DNA of 14,488 nt, from NCBI GenBank assembly GCA_003506895.1, contig DNXO01000013.1, positions 1 to 14,488 of the forward strand, written 5' to 3'. Below the pieces are notes generated by a model. The model made no database searches, was not told the DNA's origin, and saw only the letters and a program-made list of their open reading frames with translations. This stretch comes from Acetobacteraceae bacterium (GTDB lineage Bacteria; Pseudomonadota; Alphaproteobacteria; Acetobacterales; Acetobacteraceae). Below are positions 1 to 7,823 of the stretch, one piece after another; position 1 is the stretch's first letter; each line of letters opens with the position of its first letter. The translations under genes and the position numbers were made by a program.

Positions 1-173
1 CCCTGGATCACCACGTCGCGCACATGCCCGGTGTTCACTTCACTGATGAAGTCCGAGTAGGCGATTTGCGTGGAGCTGGTATGCGTCACCCCGGGCTGGA
101 ACAGGTTAAATAGCACCACGAGCAGTAGGGCGATGATCACCCACAGCGCGAGGTTCCGGCCAAAATTGCTCAT
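1..173 (-). CDS. ftsH: ATP-dependent zinc metalloprotease FtsH, N-terminal fragment (partial at left edge)
   Basis: FtsH is a membrane-anchored AAA+ protease that degrades misfolded membrane proteins and short-lived regulators. Only the first 57 codons are in the window. They read MSNFGRNLALWVIIALLLVV at the start, then a short cytoplasmic end, one transmembrane helix (about residues 8-25), and the beginning of the periplasmic domain with the family-typical SSTQIAYSDFISEV stretch. The AAA and zinc-protease domains lie outside the window, so the identity rests on this N-terminal pattern and on gene order: ftsH follows tilS in many alphaproteobacteria. The start is the ATG at 171-173. The 168-bp gap to tilS could hold a separate promoter, but I could not assign a clear heat-shock or housekeeping box in it. 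Confidence 0.88.
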   Translation of the reverse strand, partial: MSNFGRNLALWVIIALLLVVLFNLFQPGVTHTSSTQIAYSDFISEVNTGHVRDVVIQ

Positions 174-341
174 ATGACTTTGCTCACGTTCACAGTCCGG
201 TTGGCACGCCGGGATTGGGTAGCCGATAACCGGCCCGGCGAAACAGCGTTAACATAGTGTGCGGATCAGGTTCCTACATCCCCGCCTAGGCAAGATGGTT
301 GACTAAGTCCGCACCAATAACAACCCACAAGGCCGGCCACG

Positions 342-1583
342 TCATAGCGCGGGCACGAAACATGCCGCGGCGGCGGGTCGGCGCGGACTGAACAAAACGG
401 TCATGCCGCCCAGATTTTCAGCGGACCCATACCCTAAATGCGGCACCGAAGCCAGCATTTCGCCCATCCTGACCGCTGGCAGGGTTCGAAGCACCGCCGC
501 GGGCAGCCTGGACCCGCGTTTGAACAGAACCGCGTCATCCCCCAGGTGGCCGATCGTGGCACCAGCCGGACCGCTGCCGTTCGTGCGGAACCGGCCGTCC
601 CACATCGCCCCGTTCGTCGCGGGCACGGGCGCGCCGATCGCTGCTTCCTCGCGAATCACCAGCCATCCCTCGCCGAACCGCCCGGCGGGAAGCAGCCGAA
701 CCCCCGCGACGGTCGCCGGCTTCGGGTCAGACGCCAGATCGCTCACCTGGGCAATGCCTGGCGGATAGGCAGCGCCCGAGATCGCCTGGATCAAGGCCGC
801 CAGCGCCCCAGCACTGATCCGCCCGGGCGAGAGCAGCGCAAACCCCTCCGGCCGGATCACCGCTCGGTCGGCGAGTTCGGCGGCGGTCGCGGCCTCCTCC
901 CGCTCGCGAAGCCGGCCGGCCGCGCCGAGTGCCTGTCGAAGCCCCGTTTCAGCCATCGGGGTCGCGGCCAACCCTTGCCGCATCCGCGCCCGCATCGTCA
1001 GCAGGTTCTGGTTCGAGGGATCCTCGACCCACGCGATTCCCTTCGCGTTCAGCAACCGCCGCGGCTCGCCTGGCTCGATGCCCAGTAACGGGCGCAGCAA
1101 ACGCAGATGGGTGGTTTCCCGCAGCGCCGCCATTCCAGCGAGCCCATGCGTCAGGCTTCCGCGCAGCACCCGCATCGCCAGGGTTTCGACCTGATCGCCA
1201 AGGTGATGACCCAGCAGCAGATGCACGATCCCGGCCTCCGCGCAGGCTGCTGTCAGCGCCTCATACCGGCTGATCCGGGCGCGTTCGGCTAAAGCGGCGC
1301 CGTGGGTCAGGTTGGAAATCGTCAGCAGGCGGGCCGGGATATCCTGCCGCCGAAGCCGATCAACGGTCAGTCGCGCCTCGTCGCCGGAGGCCGGACGCAG
1401 GCCGTGATCGACCACAAGAGCGATAACCGACCCACCACGGTCGCGAACCCAGTCTCGCGTAAGGATCGCCAGGGCCATGCTGTCCGCGCCGCCCGACACC
1501 GCGACGGCCAAGGTGGGGCCGGGTTCATATGGACCGAGATGGTCCATGGCGGCGGCGAAGGCAGATGGCGTTTGGCCGAACAT
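342..1583 (-). CDS. tilS: tRNA(Ile)-lysidine synthase TilS
   Basis: TilS uses ATP and lysine to convert C34 of the CAU-anticodon tRNA-Ile to lysidine, switching the tRNA from AUG to AUA decoding. It is usually essential and cytoplasmic. With the ATG at 1583 the product is 413 residues. It shows the N-type ATP pyrophosphatase P-loop SGGADS at residues 30-35, the DHGLRPAS segment at about 59-66, and the GHHLGDQVET motif at about 125-134. A C-terminal substrate-binding region containing WDGRF follows. The frame is open up to a GTG at 1649, which would overlap the end of cpoB by 13 bp and add 22 residues with no TilS character. I prefer the ATG because it places the P-loop at the usual distance from the N-terminus, but neither start has a strong ribosome binding site. 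It sits between cpoB and ftsH. Confidence 0.95.
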   Translation of the reverse strand: MFGQTPSAFAAAMDHLGPYEPGPTLAVAVSGGADSMALAILTRDWVRDRGGSVIALVVDHGLRPASGDEARLTVDRLRRQDIPARLLTISNLTHGAALAERARISRYEALTAACAEAGIVHLLLGHHLGDQVETLAMRVLRGSLTHGLAGMAALRETTHLRLLRPLLGIEPGEPRRLLNAKGIAWVEDPSNQNLLTMRARMRQGLAATPMAETGLRQALGAAGRLREREEAATAAELADRAVIRPEGFALLSPGRISAGALAALIQAISGAAYPPGIAQVSDLASDPKPATVAGVRLLPAGRFGEGWLVIREEAAIGAPVPATNGAMWDGRFRTNGSGPAGATIGHLGDDAVLFKRGSRLPAAVLRTLPAVRMGEMLASVPHLGYGSAENLGGMTVLFSPRRPAAAACFVPAL

Positions 1584-1636
1584 GGTCGCGGTGGTCCCCG
1601 GCGCCCGGGTTGGCTTCGAGGGAAATGTGTCCGTTC

Positions 1637-2494
1637 CTACCCCCGGCACCCAGCCTTCGCCGATGTCGCCGCCACGCCGGCGCTCACGTCCGGGCGGAGA
1701 TGCGGGAACTCGGACTGCATGCGACTGAGCACGTCGCAGGCGGCTTTCTTCTCGTTGATCGCCGTCAGCGAGGAAGCCAGGCCAAGACGGGCATCCTGCG
1801 CATGCGTCCCGGTGCGGGCTCGGTTGTAAACGTCGTCATACGCCACCGCTGCCTGTGGATACTGCTTCTCCCCGGCCAGTGCCTGAGCCAGCAGGAACTG
1901 GGCGTCATAGGCGCGGGGCGACGTGCGATTGGCCAAAACCTCCCGCGCGGCGGCTTCCGCGGCTGGGTAGTCGCGGCGGGCCAGGGCGGCGTTACCCTCC
2001 TGCAACGCGACCTCCGGTGTGCGGGGACCAGCCGGGCGGGCAGCAGCTTGCGGCGGTGGTGTCAGAGTCGTCGGGGCCGGTCCGCCCATCGGCGGCGCGC
2101 TTGGCTTGCCGGGCGTTTGCATCTGGAACGCCAGATCGTCGATCTTCTTATTGAGATCGTCACTCAGCCGATGCTGCTGGTTCTGCGTCTCATCGATCTG
2201 GCCACGAAGCTGACGGACCTGATCCTCCAGCGCGTCCACACGCGTCAGTAGCTGGGTGACCAGCTCATTCCCGCCGGATTGCTGCGGCGGCGGCGCGTAG
2301 GCAGGCAAGCGGCTGCCAGACCCTCCGCCGCCGCGCGCCAACTGATCCTCGACCGACTTCAGCTCCTGCCGGAGTTGATAAAGTTGGTTCTGCAACGCGA
2401 TGCCTTCGCGGCTTTCCACCTGCGCGCGGGCAGGCGTCAGTGGCGCTGTCAGCACAAGGGCCGCCACGAGGGAAGAGGCAACGACGAACCGCAT
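1637..2494 (-). CDS. cpoB: Cell division coordinator CpoB (YbgF), periplasmic coiled-coil/TPR protein
   Basis: CpoB links peptidoglycan synthesis to Tol-Pal-driven outer membrane constriction in Gram-negative bacteria. The 285-residue product has a Sec signal peptide (hydrophobic residues about 4-18, PARA then cleavage near residue 24). Two helical coiled-coil stretches follow (about 28-55 and 78-125), then a Pro/Ala-rich linker (about 128-160) and C-terminal TPR repeats (about 161-265, for example the EGNAALARRDYPAAEAAARE repeat). This is the family architecture. The ATG at 2494 has an AAGGAA ribosome binding site 6 nt upstream. In most genomes cpoB lies directly after pal. Here speE lies upstream, 77 bp away, so the tol-pal cluster is interrupted or split. 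The old name is ybgF. Confidence 0.92.
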   Translation of the reverse strand: MRFVVASSLVAALVLTAPLTPARAQVESREGIALQNQLYQLRQELKSVEDQLARGGGGSGSRLPAYAPPPQQSGGNELVTQLLTRVDALEDQVRQLRGQIDETQNQQHRLSDDLNKKIDDLAFQMQTPGKPSAPPMGGPAPTTLTPPPQAAARPAGPRTPEVALQEGNAALARRDYPAAEAAAREVLANRTSPRAYDAQFLLAQALAGEKQYPQAAVAYDDVYNRARTGTHAQDARLGLASSLTAINEKKAACDVLSRMQSEFPHLRPDVSAGVAATSAKAGCRG

Positions 2495-2571
2495 GCGGGC
2501 TTCCTTAGAGATGATCGACTGGGTTCAGACTATCCTGTCCCGCGTCTGTCGCCTACCGTCATGGTTCGCGA

Positions 2572-3441
2572 TCATGCCGCCGGCAGGTGTCGCGCGATGT
2601 AGGGCGGCAGGTTGAACGCACCAACGTGAATTTCCGGCGTCCAGTAGTTCGTTGTGCCGACAATCCCAGCCTCGGCCGCGCGCGCCCGGATCGCCTCCAC
2701 CGGAGTCGCCACGAGCGAGGCGTCCTTCGCCGCCCAGCCGAGGGTCATGAACCCGCCGACATAGGTCGGAACAGCGGCGACATAGGCGGTGACATGGGGG
2801 AAGAACTTCCGCCGGCGCAGGCTGGTCTCGCGCAGTTCGTCGGCCTGCATGAACGGCACGCCGCACTGGTTCACGATCAGGCCGCGGTTAGTCAGGATGC
2901 GGGCGCAGTTGTGATAAAATTCGTCGGTGAACAGCACCTCGCCCACCCCGATCGGGTCGGTGGAGTCGACGATGATGGCGTCGAACGATGCGTCCGGCGC
3001 GCGCTTCACGTAGTCGATCCCATCGCCGACGATCACGTCCGCGCGTGGATCGGTCCAGGCGTCACCGGCGATCTTCGGCAGGAATTCCTTCGACAGGCGG
3101 ATGACCTCGCCGTCGATTTCAACCATCACCGCGCGCTTCACATTGCCGTGTCGCAGGACGCGGCGGAGCACGCCGCCGTCGCCCGCGCCGATGATCAGCA
3201 CGTTCTCGGCCGATCCGTGCGCCAGCAGCGGCACGTGGGTCAGCATCTCCTGATAGACGAACTCGTCGCCCTCGGTGATCTGGATCACCCCGTCCAGTAC
3301 CATAACGCGGCCGTGGGAGGCGCTTTCGAAGATCGCGATGTCCTGGAACTCGCTTTGAACGCGCGCCAATTCGCGCGTTACCCGGAAGCGCTGGCCCCAG
3401 TCGGGGTAGAGCGTCTCGTTGATCCAGCTATCGGTAGGCAT
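2572..3441 (-). CDS. speE: Polyamine aminopropyltransferase (spermidine synthase) SpeE
   Basis: SpeE transfers the aminopropyl group of decarboxylated AdoMet to putrescine, giving spermidine and methylthioadenosine. The 289-residue product has the N-terminal beta domain with WINETLYPDWGQRF near the start. The Rossmann nucleotide-binding motif GAGDGG is at 85-90, the acidic VEID at 107-110, and GDG at 139-141. The catalytic DSTDPIG is at 159-165, where D159 corresponds to the essential aspartate of E. coli SpeE. The frame is open upstream to 3486, but the ATG at 3441 is chosen because it has a GGAG site 6 nt upstream and because SpeE proteins normally begin just before the W-x-x-E segment. speD lies 159 bp upstream on the same strand and supplies its substrate. 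Confidence 0.96.
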   Translation of the reverse strand: MPTDSWINETLYPDWGQRFRVTRELARVQSEFQDIAIFESASHGRVMVLDGVIQITEGDEFVYQEMLTHVPLLAHGSAENVLIIGAGDGGVLRRVLRHGNVKRAVMVEIDGEVIRLSKEFLPKIAGDAWTDPRADVIVGDGIDYVKRAPDASFDAIIVDSTDPIGVGEVLFTDEFYHNCARILTNRGLIVNQCGVPFMQADELRETSLRRRKFFPHVTAYVAAVPTYVGGFMTLGWAAKDASLVATPVEAIRARAAEAGIVGTTNYWTPEIHVGAFNLPPYIARHLPAA

Positions 3442-3600
3442 GGTTGACTCCGCATACAGGTGACCTGAACCGAACGCCGCGACCACCCTGTACCGTCATG
3501 GCGCGTCTGTCCCGCCTGATACCGGCACTAGGCTGGAGCAGGTGGAATGGACACGTCATGAGGATAAGGTTGTTAAATCGGCGCCGGAAGGCCGGTTGTC

Positions 3601-4080
3601 TTAGACGATCAGGCCGCGCCGCTGCTCGCCGAGGTTGATGGACTCGGGCGTGAAGGCCGCCTTCAACGCCGGTATCCCATGATAAGGATTACACGCGCCG
3701 CACATGAAAATATCGATCGCGGCGAAATCCCGCTCCGGCCATGTGTGGATAGAGATATGACTCTCCGCCAGCACCAGAACGCCACTTACGCCGCCATTCG
3801 GCGAGAAATGGTGAAAATGCCCGTGCAGGATCGTGGCACCCGCGGCCTCGGCCGCTTCGCGAAGCGCACGGTCGATATGATCCGGATCGCCCAGATTGGA
3901 TGCACCCCAAAGGTCGACCAGCAAATGTGTGCCGGCGAACTTCACGCCATCCTTCTCGACGAAGTAGTCCTTCTGGACCTCCGTGCCCGTGTCATCGGAA
4001 ATCGCCCGCTCAGCGTCGGACTGCATCTGGTTGCTGCTCGGAAGTTCCGAGACCATCCCCAGTGGGCTGAGTGCGTTCAT
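3601..4080 (-). CDS. speD: S-adenosylmethionine decarboxylase proenzyme, pyruvoyl-type SpeD
   Basis: SpeD decarboxylates AdoMet to supply the aminopropyl donor for SpeE. The 159-residue proenzyme self-cleaves within the conserved AESHISIHTWPE block: between E106 and S107, with S107 becoming the pyruvoyl group. The spacing S107, H112, C127 matches the S63, H68, C83 catalytic set of the Thermotoga maritima enzyme, so this is the short prokaryotic class without an E. coli-type second domain. About 45 residues precede the conserved core, which is longer than in Thermotoga. The ATG at 4080 is preferred over an open extension to 4140 because AGGAAGGGG (4087-4095) sits 6 nt upstream. The 166-bp gap upstream probably holds the speD promoter, but no convincing -35/-10 pair was found. 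Confidence 0.95.
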   Translation of the reverse strand: MNALSPLGMVSELPSSNQMQSDAERAISDDTGTEVQKDYFVEKDGVKFAGTHLLVDLWGASNLGDPDHIDRALREAAEAAGATILHGHFHHFSPNGGVSGVLVLAESHISIHTWPERDFAAIDIFMCGACNPYHGIPALKAAFTPESINLGEQRRGLIV

Positions 4081-4246
4081 CGCGTACCCCTTCCTACCAG
4101 TAGACGGCCTGTTGGACTGTACACGCGAAAACGCGCCCACGGTCCCCTGGGGCCAAGGCGGCGGAACATGATCGTAAGGGGGGTGGGACGCAAGCCTCTT
4201 TTTGGCGATGTTCGCACAAAAATCGCATATCCCCCCTGCATGAATA

Positions 4247-7168
4247 TCAGCGTGACACGGTTGACGGCTGTAACGCTTTCAGATCAGCGGGAATTGAAGC
4301 CGCGAGGTTCATTTCCGTCTGCGAACGCTTGATATCCGCCGACGTCCGCACCGGTGCCGCCGTCAACAGGCGGAACATATCGGCCAGCGGACCGGAACCG
4401 ATGCGGGATCCGAACCGTTCACGCAACCCGGCCAGACCGGTTTCATCCCCGGCCCGCGCGGTGGCGGTGGTCAGGCGTAGCACCATCTTGGCCTGTCCCT
4501 CATCCAGCGTGCCGCTCTCCGGCAGGGTCAGCGCCACGCAGTCCGACCATGCTTGCTCCGCCGCCGCCCAGTTGCCCGCCGTCTCCAATATTTGCGCCCT
4601 GGCCTGGATCGCTTCCGCGCTGCCTGCCGCGGCCAGCAGTGCCGCACCGGCGGCCGGATCGCCGTGATGCGCCAGCGTGTCGGCTCGCAGGATTAGCCGC
4701 CGTTCGGCCAGATCGTCGGGAAGGTCCGGGGACTCGGAGGCATCCAGGACCGCGAGCGCACCGGCATCATCGCCCTCCCGCGCGTCAAGCGTCGCCAGGC
4801 TGGCGCCATACCGTGCCTTCGCGACCGCCGATTTTGCCTGTTTGACCAGCTTCTCCAGCACTGGCTTCGCTCGGCTGGGCAAATCCAGCGCCAGCAGCCG
4901 CTCCGCCAACGGCGCATCAACCCCCTGATCGCCGCCAATGTCATTCAGCAGATCGGCGTTTTCCTCAACCGCGGCAATGAATGAGAGCGGGGGAAGCTTT
5001 TCCGTCGCCGGGTCGTGGATCATGTCGCTGAACATGTCTTTCAACCGCGCGTGGATCGGTGCCGCTTGCTCCGGGAAGTCGGCTTCCGCCTGGCGAAGAC
5101 CCGAGAGTGCCGTTTGCCACGCCCCGGTCTGGGCACGCAGGTCGGCGACCCGCTGCCGCAACGCAAGCTCGCGCCCGTCACCACGCCACGCGTAAAGCAG
5201 CTTGTCCAGCGCGTCGGCCGCCTGAGTTTTGTTCAGCGCTCCGGAGGTCAACCGCAGTTCCACCGCACGCACCGCCGCACGCGCTCGGTCGAACTGGTCG
5301 TGGCCGGCCGCGAGCGCGTCCAGCATGGTCAGGGCCTGACCGGTGTCGCCCTCCGCCTGACGCATGAGGGCCCGAGCATAGGCGACGCGAGGGTCGTCCT
5401 TGGACAAGGCCAGCAACCGGGCTGCCGGCGCGAGTTCCCCGCCTTCGATCATCGTCTCCGCCATCAGCGGCAAGATATGCTCCTGGATCGGCTGGGGATA
5501 CTGGAACACCAGCGGGGCGGCGGCGGCGATCGCGGCAGCGGCCGCCGGGGAGCCTTCGTCGCGCATCGCCAGGCGGATTGCCCGCCACAGCGCGATGTCG
5601 TCGGTCCCGTCCAGCTTCGGGTCGGCCAAACCGTCAGCCTCGTCCGGCCGTCCAGCCAGCAGTGCGGCGATCGCGGTCATCGCCTCGGTGTCGGCGGACG
5701 CGGCTTCCTTCGGGTCTTCCGCGGCGGCCATCCGCAGCAGGCCTTCCGCCTCGGCGGCCATGCCAAGCGCCAGGAAGGACTCGGCGGCGGCGCGGTGCTT
5801 CGGTGCGCGTGCCTGGGGGGGCGTGGCGGCCGCGTCGTCCAACTGCCGGATCGACTGCCGCAGCAGCGCCTCGCGTGGCATCGTCGAGAAATGCAGCCGG
5901 CTGGTCAGGTGTGCGGCATCCATCAACGCGGTGGTCAGGCTGGTCGGCGGCGACATCGCCAGACCGCCGGCCCCGCCAGATAAGATGAAGCCGGCCTGTG
6001 TCTGCCTCAGGGCAATGGCGTCCGACAGCGGCTCGACAACCACGCCCTGCGATGTGGGGCGCAGGATGAACTCCGGCGTTGTGCGGGCCCAGGCGATGCC
6101 CTGGCCGGGACGGTGCTGGGTTCCCACCAGCAAGGTCGCGCCGGTTTCCGGATCCGCCATCGGGACGACGTCGCCGGGTTGTTCGGCGGCGAGGTTCACC
6201 CGCCCCTCGGCGGCCGACACCCCGATGGGTTGTAGCTTCGGCAGCACCGTCAGCGCGGCGATCCGCCAGCCGCGGGGCAGCGGCGTCAGCACGATCGACA
6301 GCGCCGGCTTGTGAGGAATCCGGAACACGGTGCCGTTCGGCAGCAACCGGACCGAGGCCCCCGAAAACACCGGATCGTCGGTCAGCCCCGCCATATCCAC
6401 CGGCCGGCGCTCGTCGAAGACGACGGTCGTGACCTCGCCGGACTCGAAGGCGGCGGCGCTGGTGGTGGCGTCGAACGGCACCAGGAAGGCGGTTCCGTCG
6501 AGTTCTTTCGGCAGCTTGACGCGCCGCACCCGCAAGCCGACCGGTCCCTCGTTTTCCGGCAACGTATCGCGGCCCGGCGGGGGCGGGCGTGCCGTTTCCA
6601 CCACCGGCGGTTCCGGGTCGGCCGGCGGGGGCAGGGGCTGTGCCTCCACAGCCGGGCGTTCGACGGGAAGCGGCGGGGTGCGGCCACCGATTTCTGGGGA
6701 GCTTGCCATGCTCAGGGCCGCCGGCTTGGCCGTCTCCTTGGCCGTCTCCTTGGCCGGCGCGGGCTTCAGCGGTGCGGGACCTGGATCGAAAACGTCCAGC
6801 ACCACCCGCCCGTTCATCCGCGTTGCGTGCAACGTGGCGCCGTGCCTGAGTACAAGGTCCAGCGCGTTGCCGGACAAGGACAGGCCGGCCACGTTTCGCG
6901 GCGGCGTGGGCAGCCGCCCCAGCATCATCCCGGGCGCCAGATGCAGCACCGCATGGTCGCCGTCCCGGTCCAGCACGAACGATGTCCTGCCGTTGGTGTC
7001 GATGACGACGCGGCCGAAATCCGCGTGATTGCCAGAGCGTATGCCGGCGGAGAGGTCGGGAGATGCCGCCTTCGCCGGTGCGGCGAGGATCAGCGCCGTG
7101 GCGACCACCGCTACGCCCGCGGAAGAGCGGCGGAAGCTAGGCGCTTCCCGCCCCCCGGAACGCAGCAC
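4247..7168 (-). CDS. Large exported AMIN-like/TPR-like protein of unknown function at the end of the motor operon
   Basis: I do not recognise a named family for the whole protein. With a GTG start at 7168, two bases past the cheZ stop, it has 973 residues. A twin-Arg-containing n-region (residues 1-15), a hydrophobic stretch (about 18-31) and an A-K-A cleavage site near 34 indicate export. Residues about 41-128 form a beta-rich AMIN-like domain (FGRVVID, RVVLDVFDP). Residues about 130-205 are a Pro/Ala/Glu linker with a KETAKETAKPA repeat. Residues about 208-415 look like a second beta-rich region. From about 455 to the end the sequence is alanine- and leucine-rich helical repeat of TPR type (for example AAESFLALGMAAEAEGLLRM). 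The operon position suggests a periplasmic flagellar role, perhaps in scaffolding or stator assembly; this is inference. The frame is open to 7219, inside cheZ, but those extra residues would bury the signal peptide. Confidence 0.8.
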   Translation of the reverse strand: MLRSGGREAPSFRRSSAGVAVVATALILAAPAKAASPDLSAGIRSGNHADFGRVVIDTNGRTSFVLDRDGDHAVLHLAPGMMLGRLPTPPRNVAGLSLSGNALDLVLRHGATLHATRMNGRVVLDVFDPGPAPLKPAPAKETAKETAKPAALSMASSPEIGGRTPPLPVERPAVEAQPLPPPADPEPPVVETARPPPPGRDTLPENEGPVGLRVRRVKLPKELDGTAFLVPFDATTSAAAFESGEVTTVVFDERRPVDMAGLTDDPVFSGASVRLLPNGTVFRIPHKPALSIVLTPLPRGWRIAALTVLPKLQPIGVSAAEGRVNLAAEQPGDVVPMADPETGATLLVGTQHRPGQGIAWARTTPEFILRPTSQGVVVEPLSDAIALRQTQAGFILSGGAGGLAMSPPTSLTTALMDAAHLTSRLHFSTMPREALLRQSIRQLDDAAATPPQARAPKHRAAAESFLALGMAAEAEGLLRMAAAEDPKEAASADTEAMTAIAALLAGRPDEADGLADPKLDGTDDIALWRAIRLAMRDEGSPAAAAAIAAAAPLVFQYPQPIQEHILPLMAETMIEGGELAPAARLLALSKDDPRVAYARALMRQAEGDTGQALTMLDALAAGHDQFDRARAAVRAVELRLTSGALNKTQAADALDKLLYAWRGDGRELALRQRVADLRAQTGAWQTALSGLRQAEADFPEQAAPIHARLKDMFSDMIHDPATEKLPPLSFIAAVEENADLLNDIGGDQGVDAPLAERLLALDLPSRAKPVLEKLVKQAKSAVAKARYGASLATLDAREGDDAGALAVLDASESPDLPDDLAERRLILRADTLAHHGDPAAGAALLAAAGSAEAIQARAQILETAGNWAAAEQAWSDCVALTLPESGTLDEGQAKMVLRLTTATARAGDETGLAGLRERFGSRIGSGPLADMFRLLTAAPVRTSADIKRSQTEMNLAASIPADLKALQPSTVSR
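6725..6760 (-). repeat. 12-bp in-frame tandem repeat inside the exported AMIN/TPR-like gene
   Basis: Two perfect copies of CTTGGCCGTCTC (6725-6736 and 6737-6748, plus-strand reading) are followed by a partial third (from 6749). They encode the AKETAKETAKPA part of the Pro/Ala-rich linker. Because the unit is 12 bp, copy-number change would keep the reading frame and only alter linker length. Confidence 0.75.
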
Positions 7169-7169
7169 C

Positions 7170-7823
7170 CTATTCAAAACTGGCCAGCAGCTTGTCGATG
7201 TCGGACTGGTCCATCGCAAGTGCCGGCAATTGCGGGCCGTTCAGCAGGTCGTCGTCGCTGGCGACGTGGGCGGCCGACCGGCGCCCCCCCTCGCTCGAAG
7301 GGCCGAATGTGCCGATGATGTGGGCGACCTTGGCTTCGATCGCCTTCAGCGTCGTCACCACCTTGGTGATGCGCTGGCCCGTGATGTCCTGGAAGCTGCA
7401 TGCCTCATAGATGCTGGTGACCGCGGCTTGCAGCCGGGCCGCCGGTTCCCCGCTGATCGTCGCCGAAACCGCGTCCAGCGTTTCGCAGCTTTCCAGTATC
7501 GCGTTCGTCGCCTGGGCGGTGTGATCCACGATCGCATCCAGTTCGTCGGTGGCGAATGGGATATCGTGGTCGGTGATGTCGTCCACCCGAAGCGCGGCGA
7601 TCTCGGACTTGGCGATCGCGATGGTGCGCCCGAGTTCCTCCACCTCCCGCAGCAAGTTGGTTTCCTTCGCCGTCAGGTCGTCGCTTATCGTTGTCAGCAC
7701 GGCACGTACTACCTCCGTTACCATGGCCGGTTCGATCTGGGGCTGGCTGGCCCGGATCGCCGATAGTTTCAGTTTCAGTGCGTCGATCCCCGCGACGGGC
7801 GGCTGTTCGGGTGTATCAAGCAT
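7170..7823 (-). CDS. cheZ: Protein phosphatase CheZ (CheY-P phosphatase)
   Basis: CheZ dephosphorylates CheY-P to end the motor-switching signal. The 217-residue, almost wholly helical protein contains the family signature around YEACSFQDITGQRITKVV. The pair D146 and Q150 (DITGQ) has the same spacing as E. coli D143 and Q147, the residues that insert into the CheY active site. The C-terminus, DQSDIDKLLASFE (205-217), after a low-complexity linker, resembles the E. coli CheZ C-terminal CheY-tethering helix. The ATG at 7823 overlaps the cheY stop by 8 bp, so translation is probably coupled and the two products are made together. No cheA, cheW or receptor gene is in the window, so the kinase must be encoded elsewhere. 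Confidence 0.92.
   Translation of the reverse strand: MLDTPEQPPVAGIDALKLKLSAIRASQPQIEPAMVTEVVRAVLTTISDDLTAKETNLLREVEELGRTIAIAKSEIAALRVDDITDHDIPFATDELDAIVDHTAQATNAILESCETLDAVSATISGEPAARLQAAVTSIYEACSFQDITGQRITKVVTTLKAIEAKVAHIIGTFGPSSEGGRRSAAHVASDDDLLNGPQLPALAMDQSDIDKLLASFE

Noticed and set aside
202..217. TGGCACG motif upstream of ftsH resembling a sigma-54 -24 element
   Set aside because: The position where -12 GC should fall reads TT (TGGCACGCCGGGATTG), and it is on the strand opposite to ftsH.
2587..3447. 286-codon plus-strand open frame opposite speE
   Set aside because: It is the antisense shadow of a clearly identified spermidine synthase; the residue pattern (His/Asp/Val-rich) is typical of such mirrors.
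3582..3596. Short CCGG-AAGG-CCGG hairpin downstream of speD
   Set aside because: A 4-bp stem without a T-tract is too weak for an intrinsic terminator.
4141..4154. GC-rich near-palindrome GGTCCCCTGGGGCC upstream of speD
   Set aside because: Only a 4-bp CCCC/GGGG pairing with almost no loop and no T-run; not a credible terminator or operator.
4205..4227. Inverted repeat GCGAT...ATCGC after the exported-protein gene, considered as a terminator
   Set aside because: Five-base stem, 12-nt loop, and no run of T on the reading strand after the stem.
4329..7318. Several plus-strand open frames of 100-335 codons opposite the exported AMIN/TPR-like gene and cheZ
   Set aside because: They are Arg/Pro/Gly-rich shadow translations of GC-rich coding DNA on the other strand, with no recognisable domains.
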